Below the pieces are notes generated by a model that saw only the letters and a list, made by a program, of their open reading frames with translations, was not told where the DNA came from and made no database searches. From Zeus faber (taxonomy: Eukaryota; Chordata; Actinopteri; Zeiformes; Zeidae): a stretch of 64,000 nucleotides of DNA. The position numbers were made by a program, and so were the translations under genes. Shown piece after piece: positions 43,160 to 54,319 of this stretch (positions within the stretch are counted from its first letter, which is position 1; each line of letters starts with the position of its first letter). The stretch lies in the NCBI GenBank assembly GCA_960531495.1, contig OY482859.1, positions 29,447,112 to 29,511,111 on the forward strand. Reading direction: 5' to 3'.

Positions 43160-43552
43160 CACATACAGGCGGTCTCATCACAGACAAACACACACCACCA
43201 GCACCTGCTTTGAACACACCCCAGTCCTGGTTACATTCCTCCCCTTTTCTCCCTTTTTACTGCCTTAACTACGACAGGAAGAGCCCCTTGCCTAATTGCT
43301 GTTCCAGTTTTCCTCGACTTAATTAACTTTGTTTTTTTCGATACATGTTGTCATCTGATGTTTTTGTTTTTCCATGTACATGTTATTTGCCTCACCCGTG
43401 GTGATTCTTGTGGATGAGATTCGAAAGCAGACTTTGGAGTTCTAAAGTTTTAAAATAAAGTTTGGAAAAAATAACAACAAAAAAAACGAAAGCAGACTTT
43501 GGAGTTCTAAAGTTTTAAAATAAAGTTTGGAAAAAAACAACAACAAAAAAAA
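41446..43552 (+). mobile_element. LINE 3' region, long and GC-rich
   Basis: About 2.1 kb after the ORF2 end: GC-rich to 43080, then a (CA)n tract (43100-43164), then AT-rich to AATAAA at 43454-43459. The last 65 bp (43422-43486) are repeated at 43487-43551, each with GCAGACTTTGGAGTTCTAAA and AATAAAGTTTGG plus an A-rich end. A truncated relative lies at 7741-8290. Long open frames here reflect low AT, not genes. Confidence 0.65.
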
Positions 43553-43764
43553 CGAATTTGTTCGATATTTTCTGTACATTGTGGTTGACCAAATGCAGTA
43601 CAAGTATAAAAGCAAACAGCCACATGAACGTCTGCATACAACGGAGATGGAGAAGCATAAACCAGCCTTAACAGCCTGTGACAAGTAATATGACATTGAA
43701 TTTGAACTGTTTAACTGCACACCAAATGCCCCATGCTCCACATGCTCAATGTTGCTTCTACTGT

Positions 43765-46678
43765 AGTGTTGGGTCGTTCATGAATGATCCGATTCTTTGG
43801 AACAGCTCAAAAAATTGTTTTTCAAGTTTTACAGTTTAATGTTGGTGTTTGTTTAAGTTGTTGTCTCCTCTACATGCTCCTATTCTGATGTGTTCATGAC
43901 GTCGAACGTCACGCACCAGAGAAAAAAAAAGCCATTTCTCTTGGCAATAGGTGTCAATCGCCTATTTTTAGGTGATTGACACCAAATTTTGGTGTGAAAA
44001 CAGTATAAAGGTAATATATTTCACTTTCAGTAAACTTTCATTTTACTGCTCAAAAACATATTGTAGTTCACAGTACCTCTTTAAAGTTTATTTCACACCA
44101 TTTAACAGGTGTCCCGACTTTGCCTAATGACTTTGACTCGGGTATCTGCCTGGTCTGAAAACAGCCTAAAAGGTAGCCAACCTGTGTAAGCTACCTTTTA
44201 GGCGACCAGTTATGATGGCAGTCAGTCAGCTTTGCTAAATAAATCATGAAGAGTTTGACTGTAGAGCACAGAGAGCATAGTCAGGGCTCGGCATCGATTG
44301 AGAGGAATCTATTCATTTAAAATGATATTTATGTATTTTTCGCCACTAAATTCAAGGCTGTCCAATAATATAGAATGGGTGACAAGGTGGCTAACAAGTA
44401 AAGAAATGCTTAATCAACTTGTATATCGAAATCTTCACTGACATAAATATTCACAAACCTGTGTTCTGAGTTTGAAGTGAGAGAAAAATAACACAAATGT
44501 GAAATTTTATATTTGGATGAATACACTGTACTTATCTTTTTTTATGTTTTACTTTAAGCTATTTTCCAGTAGATCTACAAATCTAGGATCACAACCGCTA
44601 AGATTTTTATTACAAGCACAAATTCATGATCACAACCTCTAAAATTGGTCATCACAGCTTCACAAAATGTTTTTTGCAACACGTCTTGCGAGAAGCCTGT
44701 TGCAAAACTAATTTGTGTACCTGTAGTAGTTGGGAACGATTCGTTATTTTTGACCGAATCTTTTAAGTGAACGAAATTAACTGAATCCTCAGCCAAAACG
44801 ATTCGTTCATTTGAGTCTCTGCCTCCACCAAAAGCTACTGCTAGAAGTTGTTCTCGAACGGATCAGTGAACAACCGTAAAGAACTGGCAGAAATAGTTCA
44901 GAACTGTTTCCTACAGTTCTTTTAGTTCCTTCGATTCGTTCATTGATTCCCTCTTTTTTTATTTTAGTAAGGATGCTGTTATTTAAGTTTGTGCGCCTCA
45001 AACCGTATGGTGCAGACATTATACATGCATGAACCCACCTACACTTGGCAGCATCGACATTTAAGTCGAAGTAAAATCTTTGTCAGGTAAAATTGTTCAT
45101 TAAAATATTTACATTTTATATTTTTATATTAGATCATTTAGATTTAAATGCTGTATTGATTCAAAACAGGAGGCAAGATTGAATTGTTAAATACAGGACG
45201 ATTCTGGATTTTACGGGACGGGTGGCAACCTTATTTTTCCCTTTGACTGCTTAATAAAATATGAATAGATTGATGATAGAGAATTTTTTTTTTCAATTTG
45301 AACTTGGCCAAATGTAGTTCTATGCCATGGGATTTATGTTGGGCTACGTGGGTTAAAAGTAGGATGACCACATTTTCAAATGAAGTGGAGTGTCAAAGCT
45401 GTTTTAACATTGTTATACGCTAGCAGACTTCCTGCATGGACTTTGGCTGCAGTAAGGACTCAATGGAAGAACCAGTCAATCGCGCACGTGAGACTCGTCA
45501 AAAATGGTAAGCGTATCAGTGAACAAATCGATGAATGAATCAGTGAACGATCTTTTTAGTGAACGCCCATCACTAACCTGTAACTTTCGACACCAATAAC
45601 CTCTCTGTTATGTAACTTACGACAACCAAGCCAAGTCTATATCTTATTAGGACATATGTAGGACTACACATGTAGGACCACACATGTAGGATGTTGCACA
45701 GTCTTTCAATGTCACTACATATTGAACTCTGAAATTTAGAAAATCCAATTCAAAAACAGGACAATACCTTTATTTTGAAATTGAAAGGCTGTACAGCATG
45801 TAGTTAGGGCAAAGCACTACATAGACCTAGTTTAAGTCACATGAAAGCTATTTCAATTAAAAAATTCTGTCATGTTATTGGTAGAGGATCTCCCCTGTAA
45901 GGTCAGGACGAATGTCTTTTGAATATCTAAATATTGAACCAACTTTACCATTATTAATTACTGTGACGAGATATTATGATCAGAAAAAAACCCTGGTGAT
46001 CGGTCAGGACTTACTGCTACCCCACCCAACCCCCATGCACATCGACAGTTACAGGTTCACAAGTTAGTTTTTGCAACAGGCTTCTTGCAAGAAGTATTGC
46101 AAAAGTCAAGGACCACAGAATCTACATTTTGTGAAGTTGTGACCAATTTCAGAGGCTGTGATCACAGATTTTTGCTTGTAATAAAAAGATTTTTAAAGTC
46201 TGTCACTTCAAATTCAATACACAGGTGTGTGAATATTTTATGTAAGTGAAAATTTCAATATACAAATTCAGATTCAATATAGAAGTTCAGATTTTCTCAC
46301 ATCCAGCACTTGCATTTTGCAACATATTTACCTTCATACATAACGTCCTTCACTCAGGTAATAACTTGATTAAGCATTTCTTCACCTGTTACCCACCTCG
46401 TCACACCTTCTATATTATTGTGCAGTCTTGAATTCGGAGTGTAAAAAGACTGTGATAAATAACTTCCTTTCAAATTGTGTCAATTCTTTGCGTTCGACCA
46501 AAGTAAAACGATCCTTGTGGGAACTCAATTCACATTCAGAGCCAAACAGACTCGTTCATCATTCAGAAAGTCCTCTCTCACTCATCGTGCGAAAAAGATT
46601 CGAAAATCGAATGATTCTTTTAAGTGAATGACTTGTCAAGAACTGAATCTTAAAAAAGAGTCAAACCTTTCATCACTA
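43765..46678. mobile_element. 2.9-kb element with long inverted arms, interrupted by a MITE
   Basis: Left end GTAGTGTTGGGTCGTTCATG and, inverted, right end GTAGTGATGAAAGG. Inner arms 44349-45600 (minus the insert) and 46030-46440 are inverted copies: for example AGAAATGCTTAATCAA, TATTCACA.ACCTGTGT, TTTTTATTACAAGCA and AAGCCTGTTGCAAAA occur on opposite strands. I see no transposase frame. Probably a fold-back or hAT-like non-autonomous element. Confidence 0.65.
44726..45575. mobile_element. nested MITE with ACCTGTA target duplication
   Basis: 850 bp, starting GTAGTTGGGAACGATTCG and ending GAACGCCCATCACTA, flanked by ACCTGTA at 44719-44725 and 45576-45582. The opposite arm of the host element (46050-46056, complement) has this word once, giving the pre-insertion state. 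Target length of 7-8 bp fits hAT. The inside has many TTCG/GAACGA words; no gene. Confidence 0.8.
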
Positions 46679-47419
46679 CCTATAGTTGTCACTTTTCAAA
46701 GTAAAACGTGTTCTGATGAACATAGGGCTGCCATTCTGGCTGAAACTGATGAACTAGAATTATTACTGCCTTGCAATTTTGATCTTGTAACACAAACGTA
46801 AATATCCATTACGTATTTTTTAAAGCGACATTTGAAACATTTTCACGAGGCACAGTTATTGACAAACACTGCCATAAATCATTGATAGTCTGATAGTAGC
46901 GCTTTTGTAGTGCAACAATTTTGACCATCTAACTAAGCTCGAGACAACTGCACTATAGGTGAGGCAACGGAATAATCAAAATGACGCACACTACTGGCCA
47001 GCGATCCTCCAGGCTCAAACAACAAAGAAATGAACCTTTATCTTCCCCTTCATGTAAATTTTAATTACCATGCAAGCCGCCTAAGACACGAAAAGCTTGT
47101 CGCATGATGCAGCACAATACCGTCAACCAAACAAAGTCAGGCAAACATGACTTTGTTGATGTTCCACTGGGTCCAAAACGGGTCAATGTGACAAGAGGCA
47201 AGAATAGCAGAAGGGACTGGCCAGCAGTCGTTGGGCATGTCACAAGGGTAAATAAATGTTAAATGCCATATTAAGCAAAGCAGGGCTTCGCACACAAGCT
47301 TGCATTCTTTTGGGTATATGGCAGCAGATTTGTCCTGTTTTAACAGGAGCATGACCAAACTCTCTCTTGCCTGAGAACTTACACAAGTGCAGGGACACAT
47401 CAGACGGACACAATTACGT

Positions 47420-47478
<59 letters not shown>

Positions 47479-48403
47479 AACTCACGCACGCAAACAAAGC
47501 AGACAGTCATGGGAGTGGGGGGTGGGGTCTATGGTCGCCTCACAGATCCAGAGACAGAAATAGCCTTTCCCCCTAAAGGGGCCCAAGAGAGCAGGGAGAA
47601 TACAATGCCAGCCACGCCTCTCCTCTTCACTGGACATATTGGAAAGACCGACTCCATTTAGCCTCGCACAACCCCAAACAGCCACTGGGGGAAATGGACA
47701 CATTATCATATGAGCGCACACACACACACACACGCACACGCACATGCCGAAGTGTGTGGTGCCAACCTGTAATAGCCTCAGAGCACCATTAGCCACATAG
47801 TGTTATCAGAGTGGGAGGACTGCGTGACTTTCACGCAGTCGGGGACTCTGGAAGGTGTGTGTGGTCAGTCTTTTGGGGGCATCTGCATAGCTATATAGAG
47901 CTCCGGCCTCAGGATTCAGATTTGTCTTCAGTCATTAAGTCACGACCCAAATGTAATAAAAACATCTCCACCATTCTAATTTGATTGGACCAAACAATGA
48001 CCACTATGATGGGTTTCTTTTTTGACTTAAAAGAAAGTTACAAAAACTGTATCTCTCAACAATAATATTTAAAAAGCTGTTAGAAACATTGAAACCAAAC
48101 CACCACTGTGAAAACATACTAAACGTGATATGACGTCACAATGGCGTTGTTTCAAAATAAAAGGTGTTTCAAAATAAAGCCTAGCATCAGAAAGTTGGCA
48201 CACTTCAGGACCAATACAGAGATTTTTGAAGAACGGGATTTTAACTTATTTTTCACCCCCTCCCAAGTCCATACAAGATTGCGATACTATGAAAGAACCC
48301 CAACTACCCAAAACTATTTTGGGCAGGTATTTTAGGGCAGGAGGAAGAAGACAGAATAATGGAAAAAAATACAGTGAAAAGCCTACGCTTCCCTTTCTTT
48401 CCT

Positions 48404-48435
<32 letters not shown>

Positions 48436-48883
48436 TTTTTCAGGTTGGGTTATGTAAGAGCAGCTAGGAGAGCACTTTCCCCATTCAATCCTGAAGATTT
48501 CCCCCAGGGGCCAATCCACCATTAGGATAAAGACAGTATAGGAAGAGGGAAGAGGAAGGCCCCTAATGTAAAAAGCAAAAACCCAAAGAGGCTACTATAC
48601 TGTACACCTCATGAGATTATAAACAGACATTAACCTCACCTGAAATCACCAGTTGCAATTTGGGGGTTGAGTGGAGCTGCGGTTTTGCATCAGCTGAAAA
48701 TTTCCATTGATGTGGCGCCATCTAGTGGTGTGCAGGGTAACTGCAGCAGGAAAGGCTTTACATTAAAGAGGCATGTTTTTTTTTGCTAAAGTCAGCTTGC
48801 TGACTGTTCGATAATGTAACACATTGATAATGATCATAATATTAACCTTTCTTCACAAATGCGATTCAATCTACATTAAAAAG
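46679..48883. other. intron with microsatellites
   Basis: (CA)n at 47425-47474, a shorter CA run at 47717-47743, and (TTTC)n at 48391-48440. Open frames of Val/Cys, His/Thr or Lys/Glu over these are artefacts. No gene is seen. Confidence 0.55.
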
Positions 48884-49049
48884 TGTGCCGGACCAAGGAC
48901 CATGGTCAAGCTGCGGCTGCAGACGCCGCGTGTCCTGAGTGCCAGCTAATCAACCCACCGGCTACGCCAAGAGCGCCATTGAGGGCCCCTCCCACTCGTT
49001 GAGGTCCTGTTCATCACCTCATCGGGCCATTAGACCGCAGTGCCCACAG

Positions 49050-49800
49050 GTATTGTTTTGTGTAAGTCCTAGTGGATTATGCAAACCGGTACCCCAAGGC
49101 GGTGCCATTGCGCAGTATTACAGGCAAAAGTGTGGCAGTGAGGCATTGTTTCAGGTCATCTCCCGAGTTGGGATTCCTGGAAAGGAATCCTGACCGACCA
49201 GGGCATTACTTTTATGTCAAGTACACTTCGAGAACTTACGAGTCGATGGGCATTCTCTCAATTCGGACCAGCGTTTACCATCGCCAGACCAACGGCCTGG
49301 TGGAGAACATGATTCGGAAGTTGACAGTAAGTGTAATAATTGGTTGGACCCCCTGTTGTTTGCGATGTCGGAGGTTCCACAGGCCTCCACGGGATTTTCT
49401 CCCTTTGAACTCCTCTTTGGCAGGAGACCCCAGGGAGTGCTAGACCTAATAAAAAAAAACTGAGAGGAAAGTCCTAGCACCGGTAAGGACAAAATACAGT
49501 ATGTTATGGACCTGAGAAGAAAGTTACACGCGCTCATTCGGCCGTTATCACGGGAGAATTTGCTCCAGGCTCAGGAACATCAGTGCCTCTTATACGACAG
49601 GGGGGCTCAGCTCAGACAATTTGCACCGGGAGACAAGGTGTTAGTGCTCCCTACGTCCGGCTCTAAATTACTCTATGTGGCAAGGACCTTTTGTGGTCAC
49701 ATGGCGGGGTGGCAAGGTCGATTATGAGGTTGAACGGTCTGACAGGAAGGGGGAAACAGATTTATCACCCGCACTTCTTAAAAGAATGGAGGGAGGCGGC
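49050..49800 (+). pseudogene. gypsy integrase remnant, upstream of RT
   Basis: Frames show VDYANRYPKAVPLRSITGKS (first catalytic Asp), a damaged LTDQG-type segment (second Asp, as DRPGH), SIRTSVYHRQTNGLVEN (catalytic Glu), then RRKLHALIRPLSRENLLQAQ and LRQFAPGDKVLVLPTSGSKL, a typical C-terminal linker, and REAASVALVTLVIEWDELGP. Several frameshifts. Confidence 0.83.
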
Positions 49801-49899
49801 GTCCGTGGCTCTGGTCACGCTGGTCATTGAATGGGATGAGCTGGGGCCGGAGGTTCAAAGAAGCGGCCGATCCTGGCGCGGCCCTGTTAAGTGACCTTC

Positions 49900-50580
49900 T
49901 CTCTCTGTCCACAGGGCGGACGTGGCCGCACTTCAGCATCGCTTCTCTGATGTTCTTTCCTCCCTGCCAGGCCTCAGGTCCCTCATACACCACCATGTGG
50001 AGACGACCCCAGTGGTAAAGGTGCGCTCTCGGCCGTATCGCCTGCCCGAACATAAACACAAGATCGTGCAGGCGGAATTAGAGGCCATGCTGGACATGGG
50101 CGTGATAGAGGAGTCCACGAGTGACTGGTCTAGTCCCATCGTGCTGGTGGGTAAGCCCGATGGATCGGTTCGGTTCTGCGTGGACTACCGAAGGGTGAAC
50201 GCGGTGTCAAGTTCGACGCCTCCCCGATGCCCCGGGTCGATGAACTTTTTGACCGGTTAGGTACGGCTCGTCAGCTTTCAGAGACTCATGGACCGTGTCC
50301 TGCATCCGCATGTAGCATATGCCGCAGCCTACCTAGATGACGTAATCATTCACAGCGACACCTGGGAGCGGCATATGCAGCACATGGGCGCAGTGTTTGA
50401 GTACCTGAGGCAGGCGTGGCTCACCGCCAACCCAGAGAAGTGTACCATTGGACGGAGGGAGGTACGGTATCTGGGGTACCACTTGGGTGAAGGCCTGGTC
50501 CGACCCCAGCCTGATATAACTGCTGCGGTCGCGAACATGCCGAGATCCAAGACCAAGAAGGAGATGAAGGGGGGGGGGGG
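49900..50580 (+). pseudogene. gypsy reverse transcriptase remnant with internal deletion
   Basis: LEAMLDMGVIEESTSDWSSP and SVRFCVDYRRVNAV are the first RT motifs. The frame breaks after LGTAR and resumes at LMDRVLHPHVAYAAAYLDDV (active site YLDD), then CTIGRREVRYLGYHLGEG. Motifs between (the DL..GYWQ region and the FG..AP region) are deleted at about 50270-50285. A run of 13 or more G at 50569 ends the frame, and no RNase H follows. Confidence 0.85.
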
Positions 50581-50631
50581 GGTCGGCTGTCGGCCGGATG
50601 GCTCCCTGGCCTATGTCGGGCGGTGAAGGTA

Positions 50632-51003
50632 TGTGGCGGACCAAAGGCCGTGGTCAAGCCGCGGCTGCAGACAGCAGCATGGCTCGCTTTCCCTGTGGCC
50701 GCCAAACTGCCTCGAATCGGCCAAATCAGCGCCCTCGCGATGCTGATTGGTCTGACTCGGGGCAGGGAGCTTTCTTAATGTTTGTTACTCTTACAGAGGG
50801 GATCAGCGCACAGGCTCATCGGCCGACCAGGAGTGAGCGCCATTCCTCCTGTGCCCAAACTGATTATCCTTTGTTTACCCTTTTGGCCAGCGAGCCTTTT
50901 TGTTATACATTGGAAATAAAACCCCTCGCCATGCCGGCAACCCAGTGCCAGAAAGACTCCGTCTCCCTCCCTAAACCTGTAACTGTGGGCAGAGACTCCC
51001 ACA
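50632..51003 (+). repeat. 3' LTR of the Gmr1-like element
   Basis: TGTGGCGGACCAAAGGCCGT to GGCAGAGACTCCCACA, with GGAAATAAAACCCC as poly(A) signal near 50910. TGTGG/CCACA termini. The same end is seen at 33113-33444. Confidence 0.75.
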
Positions 51004-51460
51004 CAGAGTAATGTGTGTTTAAGTAAGTCTGGCTCAGCACACCATGGGATTGGGTTATGTAAGAGGTTCAAAGCCAGGGGTTTAAATAATGCACAATGCA
51101 CGCAGGGAGGATTCTTAGTGTAGATTAGATGTTTTATATTCTCTACGTCACTTTTTTTTTTAAAGTAAAAAAAAAAAAGAATGAATCCCCTGCACAAACA
51201 ACTGTGCACGGACTGAGATGGGACCGGGAAACCACCACTCATTTTCAATTAACTTCTTGTCCATGTCTTGGCATGTTTCTATGTGGCGCTACATGGCTCA
51301 AAGGCAGGGGATTGGTGAAATTATTATTTCAAGGTCCCCACACAGCTGTTAATATTCTACTGTTCCCGTCCCCAACCACTTCATCCAACACCACGCCATT
51401 GGTTTGCACTGATTAATTTTCAAACCCTTGTTTTGCATCGTGCCCTTTTTCAGTTGGACC
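51004..51460. other. intron, no recognisable feature
   Basis: Short unremarkable intron stretch with an A run near 51165-51177. Confidence 0.5.
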
Positions 51461-52028
51461 GAGCTCCGTGAGCGACAAATGATGTGCGTGGCGACATACG
51501 TCGCTTTGGTCACTGTGTCGGTCGCTTGGCTGACTGCTTTTGGTGGCGGTGTAGGCTGTGGCTATGGTCAGTCAAAGTCATAAGCTGTACTGAATCATAC
51601 TAAAATGTTAAAATGAAAGAGGATGATTTCATAAATAAGTTGGACTACAATAGTCAAAATCAATCACATGTGACAGAATGGAACTCAGGACCACTTGATT
51701 GAGAGGCACCATTACTACCACTTCATCAAATCAACTTCACCAGTAATACTGATATTTAACATAATAAAAAAATATATATATATAAGTTTAATACGTCACA
51801 CATAACAATTAATAGCTTTTATTGATACTAATTAAATAAAACAAAAATTAAGTGTAAGTAGGGGAAGGGGAAACATATTTTGGAAATACAAATTCACTGA
51901 TTAAGCATCACCCACAGACTTTGAATGGCCATAGCTACAGCCAACACAGCAACCAAAAGCAGTCAGCCAAGCGACCAACACAACAACCAAACTGACGCGA
52001 TGTACATCATTAGTTGCTCATGGAGCTC
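51461..52028. repeat. fold-back element, about 115-bp inverted arms
   Basis: Left arm 51461-51579 (GAGCTCCGTGAGCGACAAAT ... GGTCGCTTGGCTGACTGCTT) and right arm 51917-52028 are reverse complements at roughly 80 percent by eye, around a 337-bp AT-rich middle. No coding frame. Typical of a hairpin-type MITE; target duplication not found. Confidence 0.8.
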
Positions 52029-53700
52029 AGCCTTCCCCCGTTTTTGGAGTTTCATTGGCTTTTGTCCAGTTTCTTTTTGCGCTTCCACTGCTTTTTAACG
52101 AACCAAACTCCAAATCAAACATAACTAGTCGGCAGTGGTACGTACTGCTTCAGTTGAATGAACCGTCTTCTCCAAAGTCCAAAAAGCTTTTACGAGCTAG
52201 TTGCTGTCCCTCACGAGCCAAGTCAATTACAAGCAGTACAAACAGCCATAGCATTAAAAGCTTAATTGATTATTTGTCTGACAGTGTGACAAACGTTGTG
52301 GTTTCCCCCTCGGGGGCTTGCCTATGTACATAATGTACTGGAATGAACAAATGCCTCGTGTACTGGCGCTGTATCGATGACTCAACAGAATGCCAGAAAG
52401 CCGGCTTCACACTGGACACTACAAGTGACAAGAACAAACAGATCCAAGTCCATTCATTCCTATCGAGCGTCGGATGGAGCGTCGGTGCAGAATTTCTACA
52501 TCCATCGAGGCTTCATGCAACATGGTAAATAAAATATCCAAAAAAGCATTTTTCTCTCATTTTCCCTGACATATTTTGGGATTCGAATGACATGCGTTTT
52601 CCTGAACCTCTTCATGGTTTATTTATTTATAACTCCATAATGCCCTAAAACCCTACAGAGTACCCTGGAATGAGCATCCAGGTTTACACCCATCGTATTG
52701 ACAGTCAGGGCTTGTATACCATATCTATGGTCATCTATCTAAACTTGAATTTAAACTCTCCCTGTTGTGAAAACATAAGAGATTGACCTTGCAGAGCCAT
52801 TTTTCTGAGCAGCATTGAATACTTATTTGAAATAATATATAAAATACAGTGTGTCAACAATATATATATAATACGAAACAAATAAAGAGATATGGATCTG
52901 TTTACTTGTTAACAATTAATTAAATTTATACTTTCATTGCTATTATAACATCTATTTCTGCTAAAACTGATGACTGACTATGGCTGCATCGGCACAATCA
53001 TTTTCGAGAGCCACCATTGTTGTTGTTCTGAAATGCATCACACTCTGTACCGCGTCATCAACTAACCAGCCTCCTAGAACAACGGCAGCCATCCGATTGG
53101 TCCGTCCCATGACTGGACTGGCTGAGAGTAACCACTAAGGACGAAACCCTAGACCTTGCACTATTCGGACAGAAAAACAATCTTTGACTCCTTTTGTAAT
53201 GTTGTAGTGGTGTAATTTACAGTAAAATGCCATCACTTAAAACATGAGTGGTTTCAACCTCCATCAGAGAGAATTATTTGGGGAAAAATAACAATGGAAA
53301 CATTTTTCAGTGGGGATGATGAGACAAAATTATACACAAATATGATCAAAAAGATTATGATGGTGAGAAGATTAATTATAAGACAAAAATGGCAAGTGTC
53401 TTGTAACAATTAGCAATTAGTGATGCACGGGTTGATTCAGAGTGGGCAGTGGATTTCATGTTTCTAACTGAAACCTAGTTAGATTATAGTAATGGGTGTA
53501 GCAGCTCTTTTAAATGACTCTTGGAATCAGGAGTCACTCATTCACTCACTCATTCACTCACTCAAAGTGAACCCTGAGTCACGAGTCACGCATGTGCCCC
53601 AAGTAATAACACCCGAAGAGGCAAGAGGCAATGACACCCGAACCGATTCTCAAACGAGAGTAGTGAGTCGCGAGTTATGCATGTGCTTCAAACCCCACAG
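52029..53700. other. intron, no recognisable feature
   Basis: Mostly AT-rich intron with CACTCATT repeats at 53535-53565 and GAGTC-rich wording (53515-53700) resembling the 43.8-46.7 kb element words. No gene is seen. Confidence 0.45.
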
Positions 53701-53715
53701 CGAATCTTCTACTCA

Positions 53716-53910
53716 TGAACAGAAAATAATTACTGAGGATTCTATTATTGTTAAAGAAGGGTGAAGGCATTTGGCATTATCTATATTTATCTTTATACTG
53801 AGTCACTCATAAAAAGTCAAATCTCCAACAAACTTTTCATCAGTAGTTTATTATTTCATTGACTCCTTACTTATAATTGGTGACTTTAATATTCATATGG
53901 GTAGATTAAA
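53716..53910 (+). mobile_element. L2-like LINE fragment (endonuclease side), copy 1
   Basis: Nearly repeats 55691-55890: GAACAGAAAATAATTACTGA, CTATATTTATCTTT, CTGAGTCACTCATAAAAAG, CCAACAAACTTTTCATCAGT. It ends in a frame reading IGDFNIHMG-like, the GDFN catalytic motif of LINE endonucleases. Confidence 0.7.
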
Positions 53911-54319
53911 ACAATGTTAAAACAATCTCTGACAAAGAAAAAGCGCCACAAAAAAAATGTATGGCTGTAAAAACCCGTAAACAGGAGTGCCTGAAAAATG
54001 AAAAAATAAATTATATTTGTAGTTGTTTTACAATTATAGATAATAATAATAATAATAATAGTATTGAGAAGCACAAAACAATTATTTTTTCGTGAAGATC
54101 AGTAACAAAAGCAATAACTCAGGCACCTTATACCATTGTTGACAGACTGATAAACCCCGACACAAATAGCCCCTAAACTCCCCTCCACAAATAAAGTCAA
54201 TGAGTTTGTTTGCTTTCTAGCGACAACATTTGTTAATATAAGACAAGGCATCAAATCTTCCATATCAACCTAAAAATGGCACACCAAAATGCTTGTGTAA
54301 AAATAATTTTGAAGAGATT

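Larger units (their letters stand above)
48884..51003 (+). mobile_element. Gmr1-like Ty3/gypsy element, deletion derivative
   Basis: Left LTR scrap at 48884 (TGTGCCGGACCAAGG.CC, CAAGCTGCGGCTGCAGAC) parallels the right LTR (50632). Between them integrase (49050-49800) comes before reverse transcriptase (49900-50575). This order is known for the Gmr1-like clade first described in cod, not for ordinary Ty3/gypsy. Gag, protease, most of RT, RNase H and most of the left LTR are deleted, so it is dead. Confidence 0.8.

Noticed and set aside
41392..43326. Long open frames on both strands (up to 220 residues)
   Set aside because: They lie in a GC-rich LINE 3' region, overlap in several frames and show no domain; low stop-codon density explains them.
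48391..48440. Lys/Glu-rich open frame over the TTTC tract
   Set aside because: Microsatellite translation; no flanking homology.
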